Below, in pieces: positions 14,274 through 22,518 of a DNA stretch of 25,619 bases. Positions within the stretch are counted from its first letter, which is position 1; every line of letters begins with the position of its first letter. Source of the stretch: JACJXF01 sp964404825. GTDB taxonomy: Bacteria > Bacteroidota > Bacteroidia > Bacteroidales > GCA-2748055. The notes beneath the pieces were generated by a model that searched no databases, was not told the origin of the DNA, and was given only the letters and a program-made list of their open reading frames with translations. The stretch covers positions 1 through 25,619 of the forward strand of contig CAYOLQ010000047.1 in the NCBI GenBank assembly GCA_964404825.1, read 5' to 3'. The position numbers and the translations under genes were made by a program.

Positions 14274-16451
14274 TTAAAGATTCTCTTCAATATAATCTGT
14301 CATTTTAGTATAAAGATGAATCGTTGAATTTCCCCCGTAAATCCCATGATTCCTGTTGGGATAAAACTGCATATCGAATTGCTTGTTGCACTCAATAAGC
14401 TTTTGCACAAGTTCAACAGAATTCTGGAAATGTACATTATCATCGGCCATTCCATGAATGAGGAGAAGCTTCCCTTTCATTTTCTGAACATGATTAATCG
14501 GAGAATTATCGTCATATCCTGAAGCATTTTCCTGAGGTGTGCGCATAAATCTCTCTGTATATACAGAATCATAGTATCTCCAGTTGGTTACAGGAGCAAC
14601 GGATATGGCCATTTTGAAAATATCTGCGCCTTTGAAAAGGCATAACAAACTCATATATCCCCCGTAACTCCATCCAAAAATACCGATCCGGTTTGCATCT
14701 ATATATGACTGATCACCGAACCACATTGCAGCAGCAATCTGATCCTGAGTTTCAAAGTTGCCTAATTGCATGTAAGTGGATTTACGGAAGTTCTCTCCTC
14801 TGCCATCGGTACCACGGCCATCAACGCAAACTACAATATATCCTTTCTGCACCAGCATCTGATTCCAACTGTCGCCAAACGAAAATGCATCGGTAACACT
14901 CTGAGATTGAGGCCCTCCGTAAACATTCATAAACAAAGGATATTTTTTTGAGGGATCAAAATCAGCAGGTTTCATAATCCATGCATTCAGACTTATTCCT
15001 TGTCCTGCAGGAATGGATATAAACTCATGTTTAACAAAGTTGAATTCCTTCATTCTGCCTGCCAGTTCGGAGTTGTCTTCCAGAACCCTAATCTGCTTTC
15101 CCTTAGAATCATGTAGAGTGTATTTATTCGGAATATCAGCTGCAGAATACTCCAGAATATAGTATTTAAAACTACTACTGAACTCTGCATCACTCCATCC
15201 TTCCTGTGTACTAATTCTTATTTTTTTGCTTCCGTCGCTTCGGATGGAATATACATCCTGATAAATTGCACCCCTCTCATGCGACAGATAATACAAGGTT
15301 TTTGATTTGGGATCAAATCCCTTAAAACCGCAGATATCAAAATTACCGGATGTTACAGCTGATAATTCTTTTTTAACAAAATTATACTGATAGAAATGGA
15401 GCCATCCACTCCTTTCAGACTGGAATATAAAATTCTGTCCGTCAGGAAGATAAATTACAGAATTATCAGTTGGTTCATTAATGTATTTATCATTTTTCTC
15501 AGTCAAAACAATTTCGGATTTTCCTGTGGATGCATCTGCGTGCAATATATCCAGCACATTCTGCAAACGATTGAGCCTCAGTATACTTAATTTGGAGGGA
15601 TCTTTTGTCCAGAGAATTCTACCTACATACAAATCGGTCTCTGCTCCAATATCCATAGTAACAACCTGTTTATTATCAAGGTCAAACGTATGAATGGTTA
15701 CAAGTGAGTTTGCCTCACCTGCTTTTGGATATTTGAATCTGTATTCATCAGGATAAAGTTCTTTGTACATTGTCATGCTGAATTCCTTCACACCTGACTC
15801 ATCGAAGCGGTAAAAAGCAATTTTTTTACTATCAGGTGACCATGCAAATCCTTTAGCAAATCCAAATTCCTCTTCATAAACCCAGTCCGTTGCTCCGTTA
15901 ATGATTTTATTAGCCTCACCATCCTGTGTAACCTGTATTTCAGACTTGCTTTCAAGATCAACGATAAAAAGATTGTTATCTCTTACAAAAGCTACTTTTC
16001 TTCCGTCGGGGGAAAAGGTGGCAAGTTGCTGTTTTCCTTTCTCTGACAAGGGTTTAAGTACTTTTGTATTAAGTTCGTATATATAGTACTCAGCTTTAAA
16101 GGAACGGCGATATATTCTCTCTTTTGATGTGCTTATTAGTATTTTTCTTTCGTCTGCACTGAATTCATAATCACTGATTCCTTTTATCTCAGTATTTGTG
16201 AGTTTAAAAATCACATCTGTTTGTTCGCCTGTTTCATACTTCCAACGGGTAATGGTATTCCCCTGCTCAAGTATTGTATAGGATAAACCATCGTTCATGG
16301 AACGCAGGTTATCAATTGAATTCGGATAAAAGCTATAATTCCTGTAGATATCATCAAGGCTGATATTTTCTTTTTTAACCTGTGATGTCAGATCCGCGGA
16401 AAGACCAATAAAGAATATAAGTAAACAGATAGGTTTTAAGAATAATTTCAT
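14274..16451 (-). CDS. Dipeptidyl peptidase IV (S9B family), exported
   Basis: 725 residues with a signal peptide (about 1-24, MKLFLKPICLLIFFIGLSADLTSQ). Removes Xaa-Pro (or Xaa-Ala) dipeptides from peptide N-termini, presumably in the periplasm. The N-terminal beta-propeller (about 40-470) contains DWVYEEEFGF with the Glu-Glu pair that holds the substrate N-terminus. The C-terminal alpha/beta-hydrolase domain has the nucleophile Ser595 in GWSYGGY, Asp670 in HGMADDNVHF and His702 in NRNHGIYGG, a complete triad. Length and motifs match bacteroidete DPP4. It appears to be a single-gene unit; a near-match -7 box (TATATTTA, 16485-16478) is the only promoter candidate. Confidence 0.95.
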   Translation of the reverse strand: MKLFLKPICLLIFFIGLSADLTSQVKKENISLDDIYRNYSFYPNSIDNLRSMNDGLSYTILEQGNTITRWKYETGEQTDVIFKLTNTEIKGISDYEFSADERKILISTSKERIYRRSFKAEYYIYELNTKVLKPLSEKGKQQLATFSPDGRKVAFVRDNNLFIVDLESKSEIQVTQDGEANKIINGATDWVYEEEFGFAKGFAWSPDSKKIAFYRFDESGVKEFSMTMYKELYPDEYRFKYPKAGEANSLVTIHTFDLDNKQVVTMDIGAETDLYVGRILWTKDPSKLSILRLNRLQNVLDILHADASTGKSEIVLTEKNDKYINEPTDNSVIYLPDGQNFIFQSERSGWLHFYQYNFVKKELSAVTSGNFDICGFKGFDPKSKTLYYLSHERGAIYQDVYSIRSDGSKKIRISTQEGWSDAEFSSSFKYYILEYSAADIPNKYTLHDSKGKQIRVLEDNSELAGRMKEFNFVKHEFISIPAGQGISLNAWIMKPADFDPSKKYPLFMNVYGGPQSQSVTDAFSFGDSWNQMLVQKGYIVVCVDGRGTDGRGENFRKSTYMQLGNFETQDQIAAAMWFGDQSYIDANRIGIFGWSYGGYMSLLCLFKGADIFKMAISVAPVTNWRYYDSVYTERFMRTPQENASGYDDNSPINHVQKMKGKLLLIHGMADDNVHFQNSVELVQKLIECNKQFDMQFYPNRNHGIYGGNSTIHLYTKMTDYIEENL

Positions 16452-16504
16452 GATTTCCGGTTTTGAATTTTACGCTTTAAATATAGGAAAAAAGCATCCA
16501 ATTA

Positions 16505-17269
16505 TTAAAATCTGTTGGCAATAAATCCGCCGTCAACTGCGATACAATGGCCTGTAATGTATGAAGATGCGGGCATAGCAAGAAAAGCAGCTACAGCAGC
16601 CACTTCATGTGGCTGACCAATTCTTCTCATCGGGGTTTTTTCCAGAATGGCTGCGAGATAATCTTTATTTTTTAAGACCTGTTCTGCTAGGGGAGTCTGA
16701 ATATACCAGGGAGCAATTGCATTCACTCTTATTGCATCCTCTGCCCATTCAACTGCCAGGTTTGCTGTCATCTGGTTCATGGCAGCCTTTGTCATTCCAT
16801 ATATTACACCGGTTCGCATATGACCCAGACCTGCAACAGATGAAATATTAATTACCGAAGCATTACCTGACAACTTCAGAAAAGGGTAAAACTTCACACA
16901 CAAATCAAAAGCAGAATGAAGGTTCGTATTAAATATCTTCGTGTATTCCTCATCTGAATATCCGGTGGCAGGTTTTCGGATATTGGTTCCAACATTATTA
17001 ACCAATATATCGAGATAGTTCCATTTTGCATTTATTTCCGAAACAAGCTTGGATCGACTCGTTGAACTACTCAAATCGTGGGAGGAAAATGATAATGAAG
17101 TACTTTTCTCCGGGTATTGTTCTAACAGATTCAGGAACTCTTTTTCATTTCTGGCAACAACGTGAACTTCGGCGCCCATAGCCAAAAATTCTTTAACTAT
17201 TGCTAGTCCGATTCCCTTTGTGCCTCCTGTTACGAGGGCCCTTTTATTATTCAGATTCCAGCGATCCAT
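16505..17269 (-). CDS. SDR-family oxidoreductase, tropinone-reductase-like
   Basis: 254 residues from the ATG at 17269. A classical short-chain dehydrogenase/reductase: nucleotide-binding TGGTKGIG (14-21), NNVGTN (91-96), catalytic Ser143/144, and YGMTK with Tyr157 and Lys161. The VTGGTKGIG start, NNVGTNIRKPA and AVEWA...RVNAIAPWYIQTPL resemble the tropinone-reductase-like SDR branch, but the substrate is not known. An earlier in-frame ATG at 17296 would overlap the upstream decarboxylase by 23 bp; starting at 17269 leaves 4 bp and matches the family N-terminus. The tight spacing says both genes are cotranscribed. Whether the two enzymes act in one pathway is inference. Confidence 0.92.
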   Translation of the reverse strand: MDRWNLNNKRALVTGGTKGIGLAIVKEFLAMGAEVHVVARNEKEFLNLLEQYPEKSTSLSFSSHDLSSSTSRSKLVSEINAKWNYLDILVNNVGTNIRKPATGYSDEEYTKIFNTNLHSAFDLCVKFYPFLKLSGNASVINISSVAGLGHMRTGVIYGMTKAAMNQMTANLAVEWAEDAIRVNAIAPWYIQTPLAEQVLKNKDYLAAILEKTPMRRIGQPHEVAAVAAFLAMPASSYITGHCIAVDGGFIANRF

Positions 17270-17273
17270 ATTT

Positions 17274-18689
17274 TCAGAGATATTGTTTTGCCTCATTCTT
17301 TATAAAATTCCATGCATTAAACACGTGTTCGCGTGTAACTTTTGTCTGACCAATAACCATTCGCAGAAAAACCCTGCCATTTACTTTGGTATGAGAAAGA
17401 TAAAGTCTGCCTGAAGAATTCAGATGGTGCAAAAATTCAAGGTTTATGCGGTTAAATTCACTAATTTCCCCGGATTTCGCCGGATTGATTGCAAAACACA
17501 CAAGACCCATATTCTGAGGTTCATACAGCAGAAACCCTTCGGTTTGCTTTATCAGGGAAGTTAATTCACCTGCCCAATGAATGTGGTTTGAAATTGTATT
17601 CTTGATCCCATCGACACCCATTTCCCTGATAACGAACCACAATTTTAGAGCACGAAATCTTCTTCCCAGCTGAATTCCCCAATCCCTGTAATTATTTACC
17701 ACATTATCTGGGCGTGTTTTCAGATACTCAGGTAAAATTTCAAAGGTTTTTATAAGAGTTTCCTTATTTTTTACAAAATATGCAGAACAGTCAAAATTGG
17801 TAAACATCCATTTATGCGGATTGAAGACATAACTGTCGGCAAGTTCAATTCCATCAAGTAAATATCTGTATTGCTGCAATACCATAGCTGAACCGGCATA
17901 TGCGGCATCAACGTGCAGCCACACATCATATTTTCTGCATATTTCAGCAATTTTCCCAAGGGGATCCATTGCAACTGTACCTGTAGTTCCAATTGCCGCT
18001 ATTACACAGGCTGGCAGAAGCCCATCTCTAATATCGTTTACGATAGCCTGTTCAAGTTGATCCGGAATCATAGCAAGCTGATGATCAACTGCAATTTTTC
18101 TCAGATTCCCCCGTCCTATTCCTGCAACTTTAACTGCTTTTTCAACAGATGAATGCGCTTCAGCACTGCAATAAACCCGAAACCGATTTTTTTCAATTCC
18201 ATTTTCATTTGCTGAAAAAGCTGATGCTTTCTCCCGTGCTGAAAGAATTGCCACAAGAGTAGAGGTTGAGGCCGAATCCTGAATAACGCCTTCGAAATTC
18301 ATTGGAATACCAGTCATTTCCTTTAACCAGTTCATCACCTTTTCTTCGAGTTCTGCAGCGGCAGGAGAGGTTTCCCAGACCATGCATTGAGCGGCGAATG
18401 TTGCAGTCATCATTTCAGCAAGTACGGAAGGGTAGCTTGAATTTGCCGGAAAATAAGCGAAAAAATTAGGACTTTGCCAATTGGTGATCCCCGGAAGAAT
18501 AATCTTATTCACATCATCAATAATGGAATCCATGCTTTCGCCTTTAGATGGAGGTGAAACCGGAAGTTGCTTGTATACATCACCCGGTCTGACCTGACTC
18601 CTTACCGGTTTATCTTCGATATTCTCGAGATAATCGGCCATCCAGTCGGCCATCTGGTGAGCATATTGTCTGAATTCCTGATTATTCAT
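17274..18689 (-). CDS. PLP-dependent aromatic-amino-acid-type decarboxylase (group II)
   Basis: 471 residues, the usual length of the DOPA/Tyr/Trp decarboxylase family. PLP is held by Lys293 in NPHKW, the aspartate in HVDAAYAGS (Asp261) contacts the pyridine nitrogen, and His180 in AEAHSSVEKA stacks on the ring. Other family marks are WQSPNFFAYFPANSSYPSVLAE (71-92) and GVIQDSASTSTLVAILSARE. The enzyme would convert an aromatic L-amino acid to its amine and CO2 in the cytosol. Which amino acid cannot be told from sequence; glutamate decarboxylase is less likely. It is first in a two-gene unit with the SDR, and divergent from the PKD lipoprotein. Confidence 0.92.
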   Translation of the reverse strand: MNNQEFRQYAHQMADWMADYLENIEDKPVRSQVRPGDVYKQLPVSPPSKGESMDSIIDDVNKIILPGITNWQSPNFFAYFPANSSYPSVLAEMMTATFAAQCMVWETSPAAAELEEKVMNWLKEMTGIPMNFEGVIQDSASTSTLVAILSAREKASAFSANENGIEKNRFRVYCSAEAHSSVEKAVKVAGIGRGNLRKIAVDHQLAMIPDQLEQAIVNDIRDGLLPACVIAAIGTTGTVAMDPLGKIAEICRKYDVWLHVDAAYAGSAMVLQQYRYLLDGIELADSYVFNPHKWMFTNFDCSAYFVKNKETLIKTFEILPEYLKTRPDNVVNNYRDWGIQLGRRFRALKLWFVIREMGVDGIKNTISNHIHWAGELTSLIKQTEGFLLYEPQNMGLVCFAINPAKSGEISEFNRINLEFLHHLNSSGRLYLSHTKVNGRVFLRMVIGQTKVTREHVFNAWNFIKNEAKQYL

Positions 18690-18908
18690 TTTTTTAGCTT
18701 ATTACAATAAAAAGAACCATTTGGTGAATGATTTCAATTGCTATTATTTTATTTTTTTTTTGATTACGGCAGGTAAACTTACTTATTTTTCAGACTGAAT
18801 TATTACTTTTAAATTTTTTAACACTTTTAATGAAATTCCAAATTTAATAACTTCTTTGGCACATTATTTGGATTCTTTGATTCAATAGCAAATCAAAAAC
18901 GCTTAGTC
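18690..18908. other. Divergent intergenic region, decarboxylase / PKD lipoprotein
   Basis: 219 bp, very AT-rich with a long T run near 18750-18761. No ORF, no full TAnnTTTG box on either strand; TACTTTTA (18804-18811) on the plus strand is a 7-of-8 match. Promoters of both neighbours must be here but are not firmly placed. Confidence 0.5.
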
Positions 18909-19613
18909 ATGAAAAACATAATCTTATTACTCGTCTCGATACCATTGCTTCTGATAAGTTGCAGCAGGGATCCCTTTTCAGATTTTACAGTTTCTGCAAG
19001 TAATGTAGGAATTGGTGAAAATATATACTTTACAAATCGCTCCATTGATGCTGAATCTTTTGAATGGAATTTCGGAGATGGATATACTTCCAGTAGTTTC
19101 AATGCATCTCACTACTACGATATTGATGGAATATATACTGTCAGTCTGAAAGCATATTTCAAGGGAGAGGTGTCCACCTCCTACATGACTATAAGTGTTA
19201 TTGGTGCAAGCATAGAAATAACCGTTGAAGAGTATCTCGAACCATTTTACCTTGTTCCTGATATCAGCGTAATTCTTTACCCAACAGTTAATGATTGGGA
19301 AAACTACACGAATAAAGTTGAAGAAAAATTCACCAATGCAAATGGAGTGGTTAGGTTTGATCATCTGGCTCCAAAAAGATATTATGTAGACATCTGGGGC
19401 CCGAACCACGATAATTATACTCTTGCCGAAGAGGATGTGGTGTGGATAGAAACCCCAATTCTGGTTGCAGGCAGCATAACATACTGGACTGCAGTTGTTG
19501 ACTATTATGAATCGGCTAAAAAATCGGCTCTTGATCGCTTCGAAACCAAAGCACAAAGGAAACTCGAAGCCGCATCCAAAACCCCGAGAAAATACTCCGA
19601 AAGGAAGAAATAA
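18909..19613 (+). CDS. PKD-domain lipoprotein, function unknown
   Basis: 234 residues. A lipoprotein signal ends in the lipobox LISC, so Cys18 is the lipidated residue. Residues about 24-98 form a PKD-type Ig-like fold with the hallmark FEWNFGDG (51-58) and HYYDIDGIYTVSLKAY. Residues about 105-190 (ISVILYPTVNDWENYTNK...VVRFDHLAPKRYYVDIWG) resemble the carboxypeptidase-regulatory/SpaA-like beta-sandwich seen in many bacteroidete surface proteins. The C-terminal 35 residues are a highly basic, probably helical tail (KKSALDRFETKAQRKLEAAS...KYSERKK). There is no catalytic motif; PKD domains usually mediate binding to proteins or glycans at the surface. It is monocistronic, with its own terminator. 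Confidence 0.85.
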   Translation: MKNIILLLVSIPLLLISCSRDPFSDFTVSASNVGIGENIYFTNRSIDAESFEWNFGDGYTSSSFNASHYYDIDGIYTVSLKAYFKGEVSTSYMTISVIGASIEITVEEYLEPFYLVPDISVILYPTVNDWENYTNKVEEKFTNANGVVRFDHLAPKRYYVDIWGPNHDNYTLAEEDVVWIETPILVAGSITYWTAVVDYYESAKKSALDRFETKAQRKLEAASKTPRKYSERKK

Positions 19614-19622
19614 AAAAAGTCT

Positions 19623-19668
19623 GGAAATGCTTGTTCCCATAAGTATTCATACTTGCAGGGACATTTCC
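19623..19668 (+). repeat. Nested inverted repeat just after the PKD lipoprotein gene
   Basis: GGAAATG (19623-19629) pairs with CATTTCC (19662-19668); inside, TCCC pairs with GGGA and AAGTA with TACTT. It begins 10 bp after the stop codon and has no T tract, so it is more likely a 3'-end stabilising structure than the terminator, which lies further on. Confidence 0.4.
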
Positions 19669-19684
19669 TTAACCGGATACTTCT

Positions 19685-19723
19685 AAAGCCACAGATTAAT
19701 TAACAATTACTCTGTGGCTTTTT
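19685..19723 (+). terminator. Intrinsic terminator of the PKD lipoprotein gene
   Basis: AAAGCCACAGA (19685-19695) pairs perfectly with TCTGTGGCTTT (19711-19721), loop of 15 nt, running into Ts. Confidence 0.88.
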
Positions 19724-19741
19724 CATTTTCATTTTCATTTT
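19724..19741 (+). repeat. CATTTT tandem repeat, three copies
   Basis: Three perfect 6-bp units directly after the terminator stem. Non-coding and 26 bp from the proS promoter; it probably reflects slippage in a T-rich tract. Confidence 0.7.
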
Positions 19742-19766
19742 CGGATAAGCACACTTTCAGATTCAT

Positions 19767-19794
19767 TTTGACTTTCCGTTCCCGAATATATTTG
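19767..19794 (+). promoter_or_regulatory. Candidate promoter of proS
   Basis: TATATTTG (19787-19794) is a perfect -7 box, with TTTG (19767-19770) 16 bp upstream, a slightly short spacer. Transcription would start near 19801, about 29 nt before the proS ATG. Confidence 0.55.
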
Positions 19795-19829
19795 CTTATT
19801 TTGCATTGCAATTAAAAAACAGAATCAGA

Positions 19830-21305
19830 ATGGCTAAAGAACTCACCACACGGGAAGAAAACTATTCCCAATGGTACAATGACCTGGTAATAAAAGCTGA
19901 CCTTGCTGAAAATTCAGCAGTCAGGGGCTGTATGGTAATTAAACCTTATGGCTATGCCATTTGGGAGAAAATGCAGGCTGCTCTCGATAAAATGTTTAAA
20001 GATACCGGACATTCAAATGCCTACTTCCCGCTTTTTATTCCCAAATCATTCTTTAGCAAGGAGGCTAGTCATGTGGAGGGGTTTGCTAAGGAATGCGCTG
20101 TAGTTACCCACTACCGTCTAAAAAATGATGAAGTTAACGGCGGAATAATGGTCGATCCCGATGCAAAACTGGAAGAAGAGCTAATTATTCGTCCCACTTC
20201 AGAAACAATAATATGGAATACGTATAAAAACTGGATTCAGAGTTACCGCGACCTCCCGCTACTTATCAATCAGTGGGCTAATGTCGTTCGATGGGAAATG
20301 CGTACACGTTTGTTTTTGCGTACTGCAGAATTTCTCTGGCAGGAAGGGCACACAGCTCATTCAACCATGCAGGAAGCAGTGGAAGAGACAATGCGAATGG
20401 TAAATGTTTATGCAAACTTTGCCGAAAACTTCATGGCTATGCCGGTAATTATTGGCAGAAAAAGTGAAAACGAACGATTTGCCGGTGCCATTGATACATA
20501 TTGCATTGAAGCCCTTATGCAGGATGGAAAAGCGTTACAGGCAGGAACTTCTCATTTCCTTGGTCAGAATTTCGCCAAGGCATTTGATGTTCAGTTTACG
20601 AGTAAGGAAGGAAAACTCGAGTATGTATGGGCTACTTCATGGGGAGTATCAACCCGTCTTATGGGAGCACTTGTGATGGCACACTCTGATGATCATGGTT
20701 TGGTACTTCCCCCAAAACTTGCCCCGATACAGGTTGTTATTGTTCCTATTTATAAGGGATTGGATCAGCTTCCCGGACTAAATTCAGTAGCTGAAAAAAT
20801 AAAAACAGATCTCGAGGCCAGAGGAATATCAGTTAAATATGATAACCGCGATACGCATAAACCCGGATGGAAATTTGCCGAATATGAATTAAAAGGAGTC
20901 CCTGTTCGCCTGGCATTAGGACCCCGAGACCTCGAAAACGGAACAATTGAGTTGGCAAGACGCGACACACTTGAAAAGATGGTTTTACCACAAGATAACA
21001 TTGCGACTTATATTTTTGACCTTCTTGACGAGATTCAGAAAAATATTTATAAAAAAGCATTAAAATTCAGGGATCAAAGCATTACAAGCGTTTCAACATG
21101 GGATGAATTCAAGGAAGTGCTTGATAAAAAAGGCGGATTTGTTTCTGCTTACTGGGATGGTACCCCCGAAACCGAAGTAAAAATAAAGGAAGAGACAAAA
21201 GCTACCATACGTTGCATACCATTGGACAGCGAAGAGAATACCGGAACTGATATTTACAGCGGAAAACCGGGAAAATTCAAAGTTTTGTATGCGAGGGCAT
21301 ATTAG
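19830..21305 (+). CDS. proS: Prolyl-tRNA synthetase, archaeal/eukaryotic-type
   Basis: 491 residues from the ATG at 19830 (an in-frame TTG at 19806 lies almost at the predicted transcript start and is not used). Charges tRNA-Pro. Class II motifs: motif 2 region RPTSETIIW and NQWANVVRWEMRTRLFLRTAEFLWQEGHTAH, motif 3 GALVMAHSDDHGLVLPP. There is no inserted editing (INS) domain between motifs 2 and 3, and the protein ends in a small C-terminal domain finishing YARAY, with the C-terminal Tyr typical of the short archaeal/eukaryotic-like ProRS common in Bacteroidetes. It is single-gene, convergent with purU; the hairpin at 21342-21369 may end its transcript. Confidence 0.97.
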   Translation: MAKELTTREENYSQWYNDLVIKADLAENSAVRGCMVIKPYGYAIWEKMQAALDKMFKDTGHSNAYFPLFIPKSFFSKEASHVEGFAKECAVVTHYRLKNDEVNGGIMVDPDAKLEEELIIRPTSETIIWNTYKNWIQSYRDLPLLINQWANVVRWEMRTRLFLRTAEFLWQEGHTAHSTMQEAVEETMRMVNVYANFAENFMAMPVIIGRKSENERFAGAIDTYCIEALMQDGKALQAGTSHFLGQNFAKAFDVQFTSKEGKLEYVWATSWGVSTRLMGALVMAHSDDHGLVLPPKLAPIQVVIVPIYKGLDQLPGLNSVAEKIKTDLEARGISVKYDNRDTHKPGWKFAEYELKGVPVRLALGPRDLENGTIELARRDTLEKMVLPQDNIATYIFDLLDEIQKNIYKKALKFRDQSITSVSTWDEFKEVLDKKGGFVSAYWDGTPETEVKIKEETKATIRCIPLDSEENTGTDIYSGKPGKFKVLYARAY

Positions 21306-21341
21306 TCATAGCCATTTTTACTTACTCTATCATAACCACCA

Positions 21342-21369
21342 ACCTGACAGGTCTATAAACCTGTCAGGT
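21342..21369. terminator. Palindromic hairpin, copy 1
   Basis: ACCTGACAGGT (21342-21352) and ACCTGTCAGGT (21359-21369) form a perfect 11-bp stem with a 6-nt loop CTATAA. It lies 36 bp after the proS stop with no T tract after it, so it may be a terminator for proS only with help, or a dispersed palindromic repeat. Confidence 0.5.
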
Positions 21370-21381
21370 AATAGGGAATTT

Positions 21382-21553
21382 ATCAAAAACAATGGTCTTT
21401 TTTCTATTGAGTATTGCTGATGTTCTGAATGAATATCGACTGCCTTTTCCAGAACTATATCATTAGATATCAATGCTTTTGCGGACTAAATCTTCTGTTG
21501 TTTCAGAGTGTAAGATTCTCACATTGTCATGTTCGAGAATTGGACCATCTTCG
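21382..21553 (-). pseudogene. Decayed duplicate of the purU 3' end
   Basis: On the minus strand the first part reads EDGPILEHDNVRILHSETTEDLVRKSIDI, matching EGPIIEQDIVRISHRDTTEDLVRKGRDL of PurU (230-257), then hits a TAA at 21463-21465. Beyond that stop, similarity to the last codons of purU continues at DNA level with small indels. It has no start of its own and covers only the C-terminal fifth of the gene, so it is a dead remnant. Confidence 0.85.
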
Positions 21554-21561
21554 ACCACCCT

Positions 21562-21589
21562 ACCTGACAGGTCTATACACCTGTCAGGT
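21562..21589. terminator. Palindromic hairpin, copy 2
   Basis: The same 11-bp stem as copy 1 (21562-21572 with 21579-21589), loop CTATAC, followed on the plus strand by four more Ts. It lies 9 bp beyond the purU stop, so it could protect or end the purU transcript, and stop plus-strand read-through from proS. Confidence 0.6.
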
Positions 21590-21598
21590 TTTTGGGCA

Positions 21599-22456
21599 TT
21601 AATCAAAAACAATGGTCTTTTTTCCATTGAGCAGTACCCGGTGTTCTGCATGGAAATAAACCGCCCTGGCCAGGACAATTCTTTCAAGATCCCTGCCTTT
21701 ACGGACTAAATCTTCTGTGGTATCACGATGTGAAATTCTCACAATGTCCTGCTCAATAATGGGACCTTCGTCGAGATCGGCCGTTACATAGTGACTGGTT
21801 GCACCAATAATTTTTACTCCCCTCTCGTATGCTTGTTTGTAAGGGTTTCCTCCCATAAACGCCGGCAGGAAGGAATGATGGATGTTTATAATCCTACCGG
21901 GATATTTTTCGATAAATTTTCCCGATAAAATCTGCATGTACCTTGCAAGTACAATGGCATCGATATCATTATCAGCAAGCAAATCGAGTTCTCTTTGCTC
22001 CTGTTCATCTTTGTTTTCAGCGTTTATAGGGAATACATGAAACGGAATACGGTGGTAATCGGCCATAGGTTTTACATCGGGATGATTAGAAATAATCAGC
22101 GGAATCTCAACCGGGTAATCGGCTAGCCTCTGCCGCCACAATAATTCCTGCAGGCAATGCTCATACTTCGAAACGAATACTGCAATCCTGAGTTTTCTGC
22201 CGGTAAAGTATATCCTCCATGTGGCTTGCAATTCATGTGCAAGAGGTTCAAAGGCTTTTTCAAGCTCTGCCGGGGGAATGCTGAAATTTTCCATATCCCA
22301 CACAACCCTGAAAAAAAATATTTTCTCAAAAGTATCTACATGTTCGTGCAGTGAAATGATGTTACCTCCTCCATCAGAAATGAAACCGGATATTCGTGCT
22401 ACTAGTCCTTTGCTATCCGGACAGGAAAGGAGAAGAATGGCTTTTCTGGTTGGCAT
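21599..22456 (-). CDS. purU: Formyltetrahydrofolate deformylase
   Basis: 285 residues, normal length. Hydrolyses 10-formyl-THF to formate and THF, balancing one-carbon pools and feeding formate to purine synthesis in the cytosol. An ACT domain (about 5-85, LLLSCPDSKGLVARISGFI) is followed by the formyltransferase-fold catalytic domain with Asn191 and His193 in NIHHSFLPAF and Asp229 in DLDEGPI, the usual catalytic trio. The sequence IIGATSHYVTADLDEGPIIEQD (216-237) is characteristic of PurU over PurN, as is the ACT domain. No Shine-Dalgarno sequence was seen. A decayed copy of its 3' end lies downstream. Confidence 0.96.
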   Translation of the reverse strand: MPTRKAILLLSCPDSKGLVARISGFISDGGGNIISLHEHVDTFEKIFFFRVVWDMENFSIPPAELEKAFEPLAHELQATWRIYFTGRKLRIAVFVSKYEHCLQELLWRQRLADYPVEIPLIISNHPDVKPMADYHRIPFHVFPINAENKDEQEQRELDLLADNDIDAIVLARYMQILSGKFIEKYPGRIINIHHSFLPAFMGGNPYKQAYERGVKIIGATSHYVTADLDEGPIIEQDIVRISHRDTTEDLVRKGRDLERIVLARAVYFHAEHRVLLNGKKTIVFD

Positions 22457-22518
22457 TTTTGTAAAATTTCAGTAAACTTAATAAAAAGAAATTCAACGAA
22501 AATGGTATTTTTTGCTTA

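Larger units (their letters stand above)
21335..21774. repeat. ~219-bp tandem duplication covering hairpin plus purU 3' end
   Basis: Unit 1 (about 21335-21553) and unit 2 (about 21554-21774) both contain, in order, ACCACC, an 11-bp palindromic hairpin, and the reverse strand of the last ~58 codons of purU. Anchors keep an offset of 219-221 bp (for example, ATCAAAAACAATGGTC at 21382 and 21602). In the block 21481-21540 against 21701-21760 I count 47 of 60 bases identical. Unit 2 belongs to the intact gene; unit 1 has decayed. Confidence 0.9.

Noticed and set aside
18978..19640. Minus-strand 220-aa ORF opposite the PKD lipoprotein
   Set aside because: The plus frame has a lipobox, a PKD motif and a terminator; the minus frame is Cys/Phe/Ile-rich with no domain and no promoter.
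19724..19741. CATTTT repeat as a phase-variation tract
   Set aside because: Only three copies, outside any coding frame and not between the proS promoter boxes.
21463..21687. Possible small gene of 74 aa between proS and purU
   Set aside because: It reads out of frame through purU, then a hairpin, then the decayed purU copy; it is a by-product of the tandem duplication.
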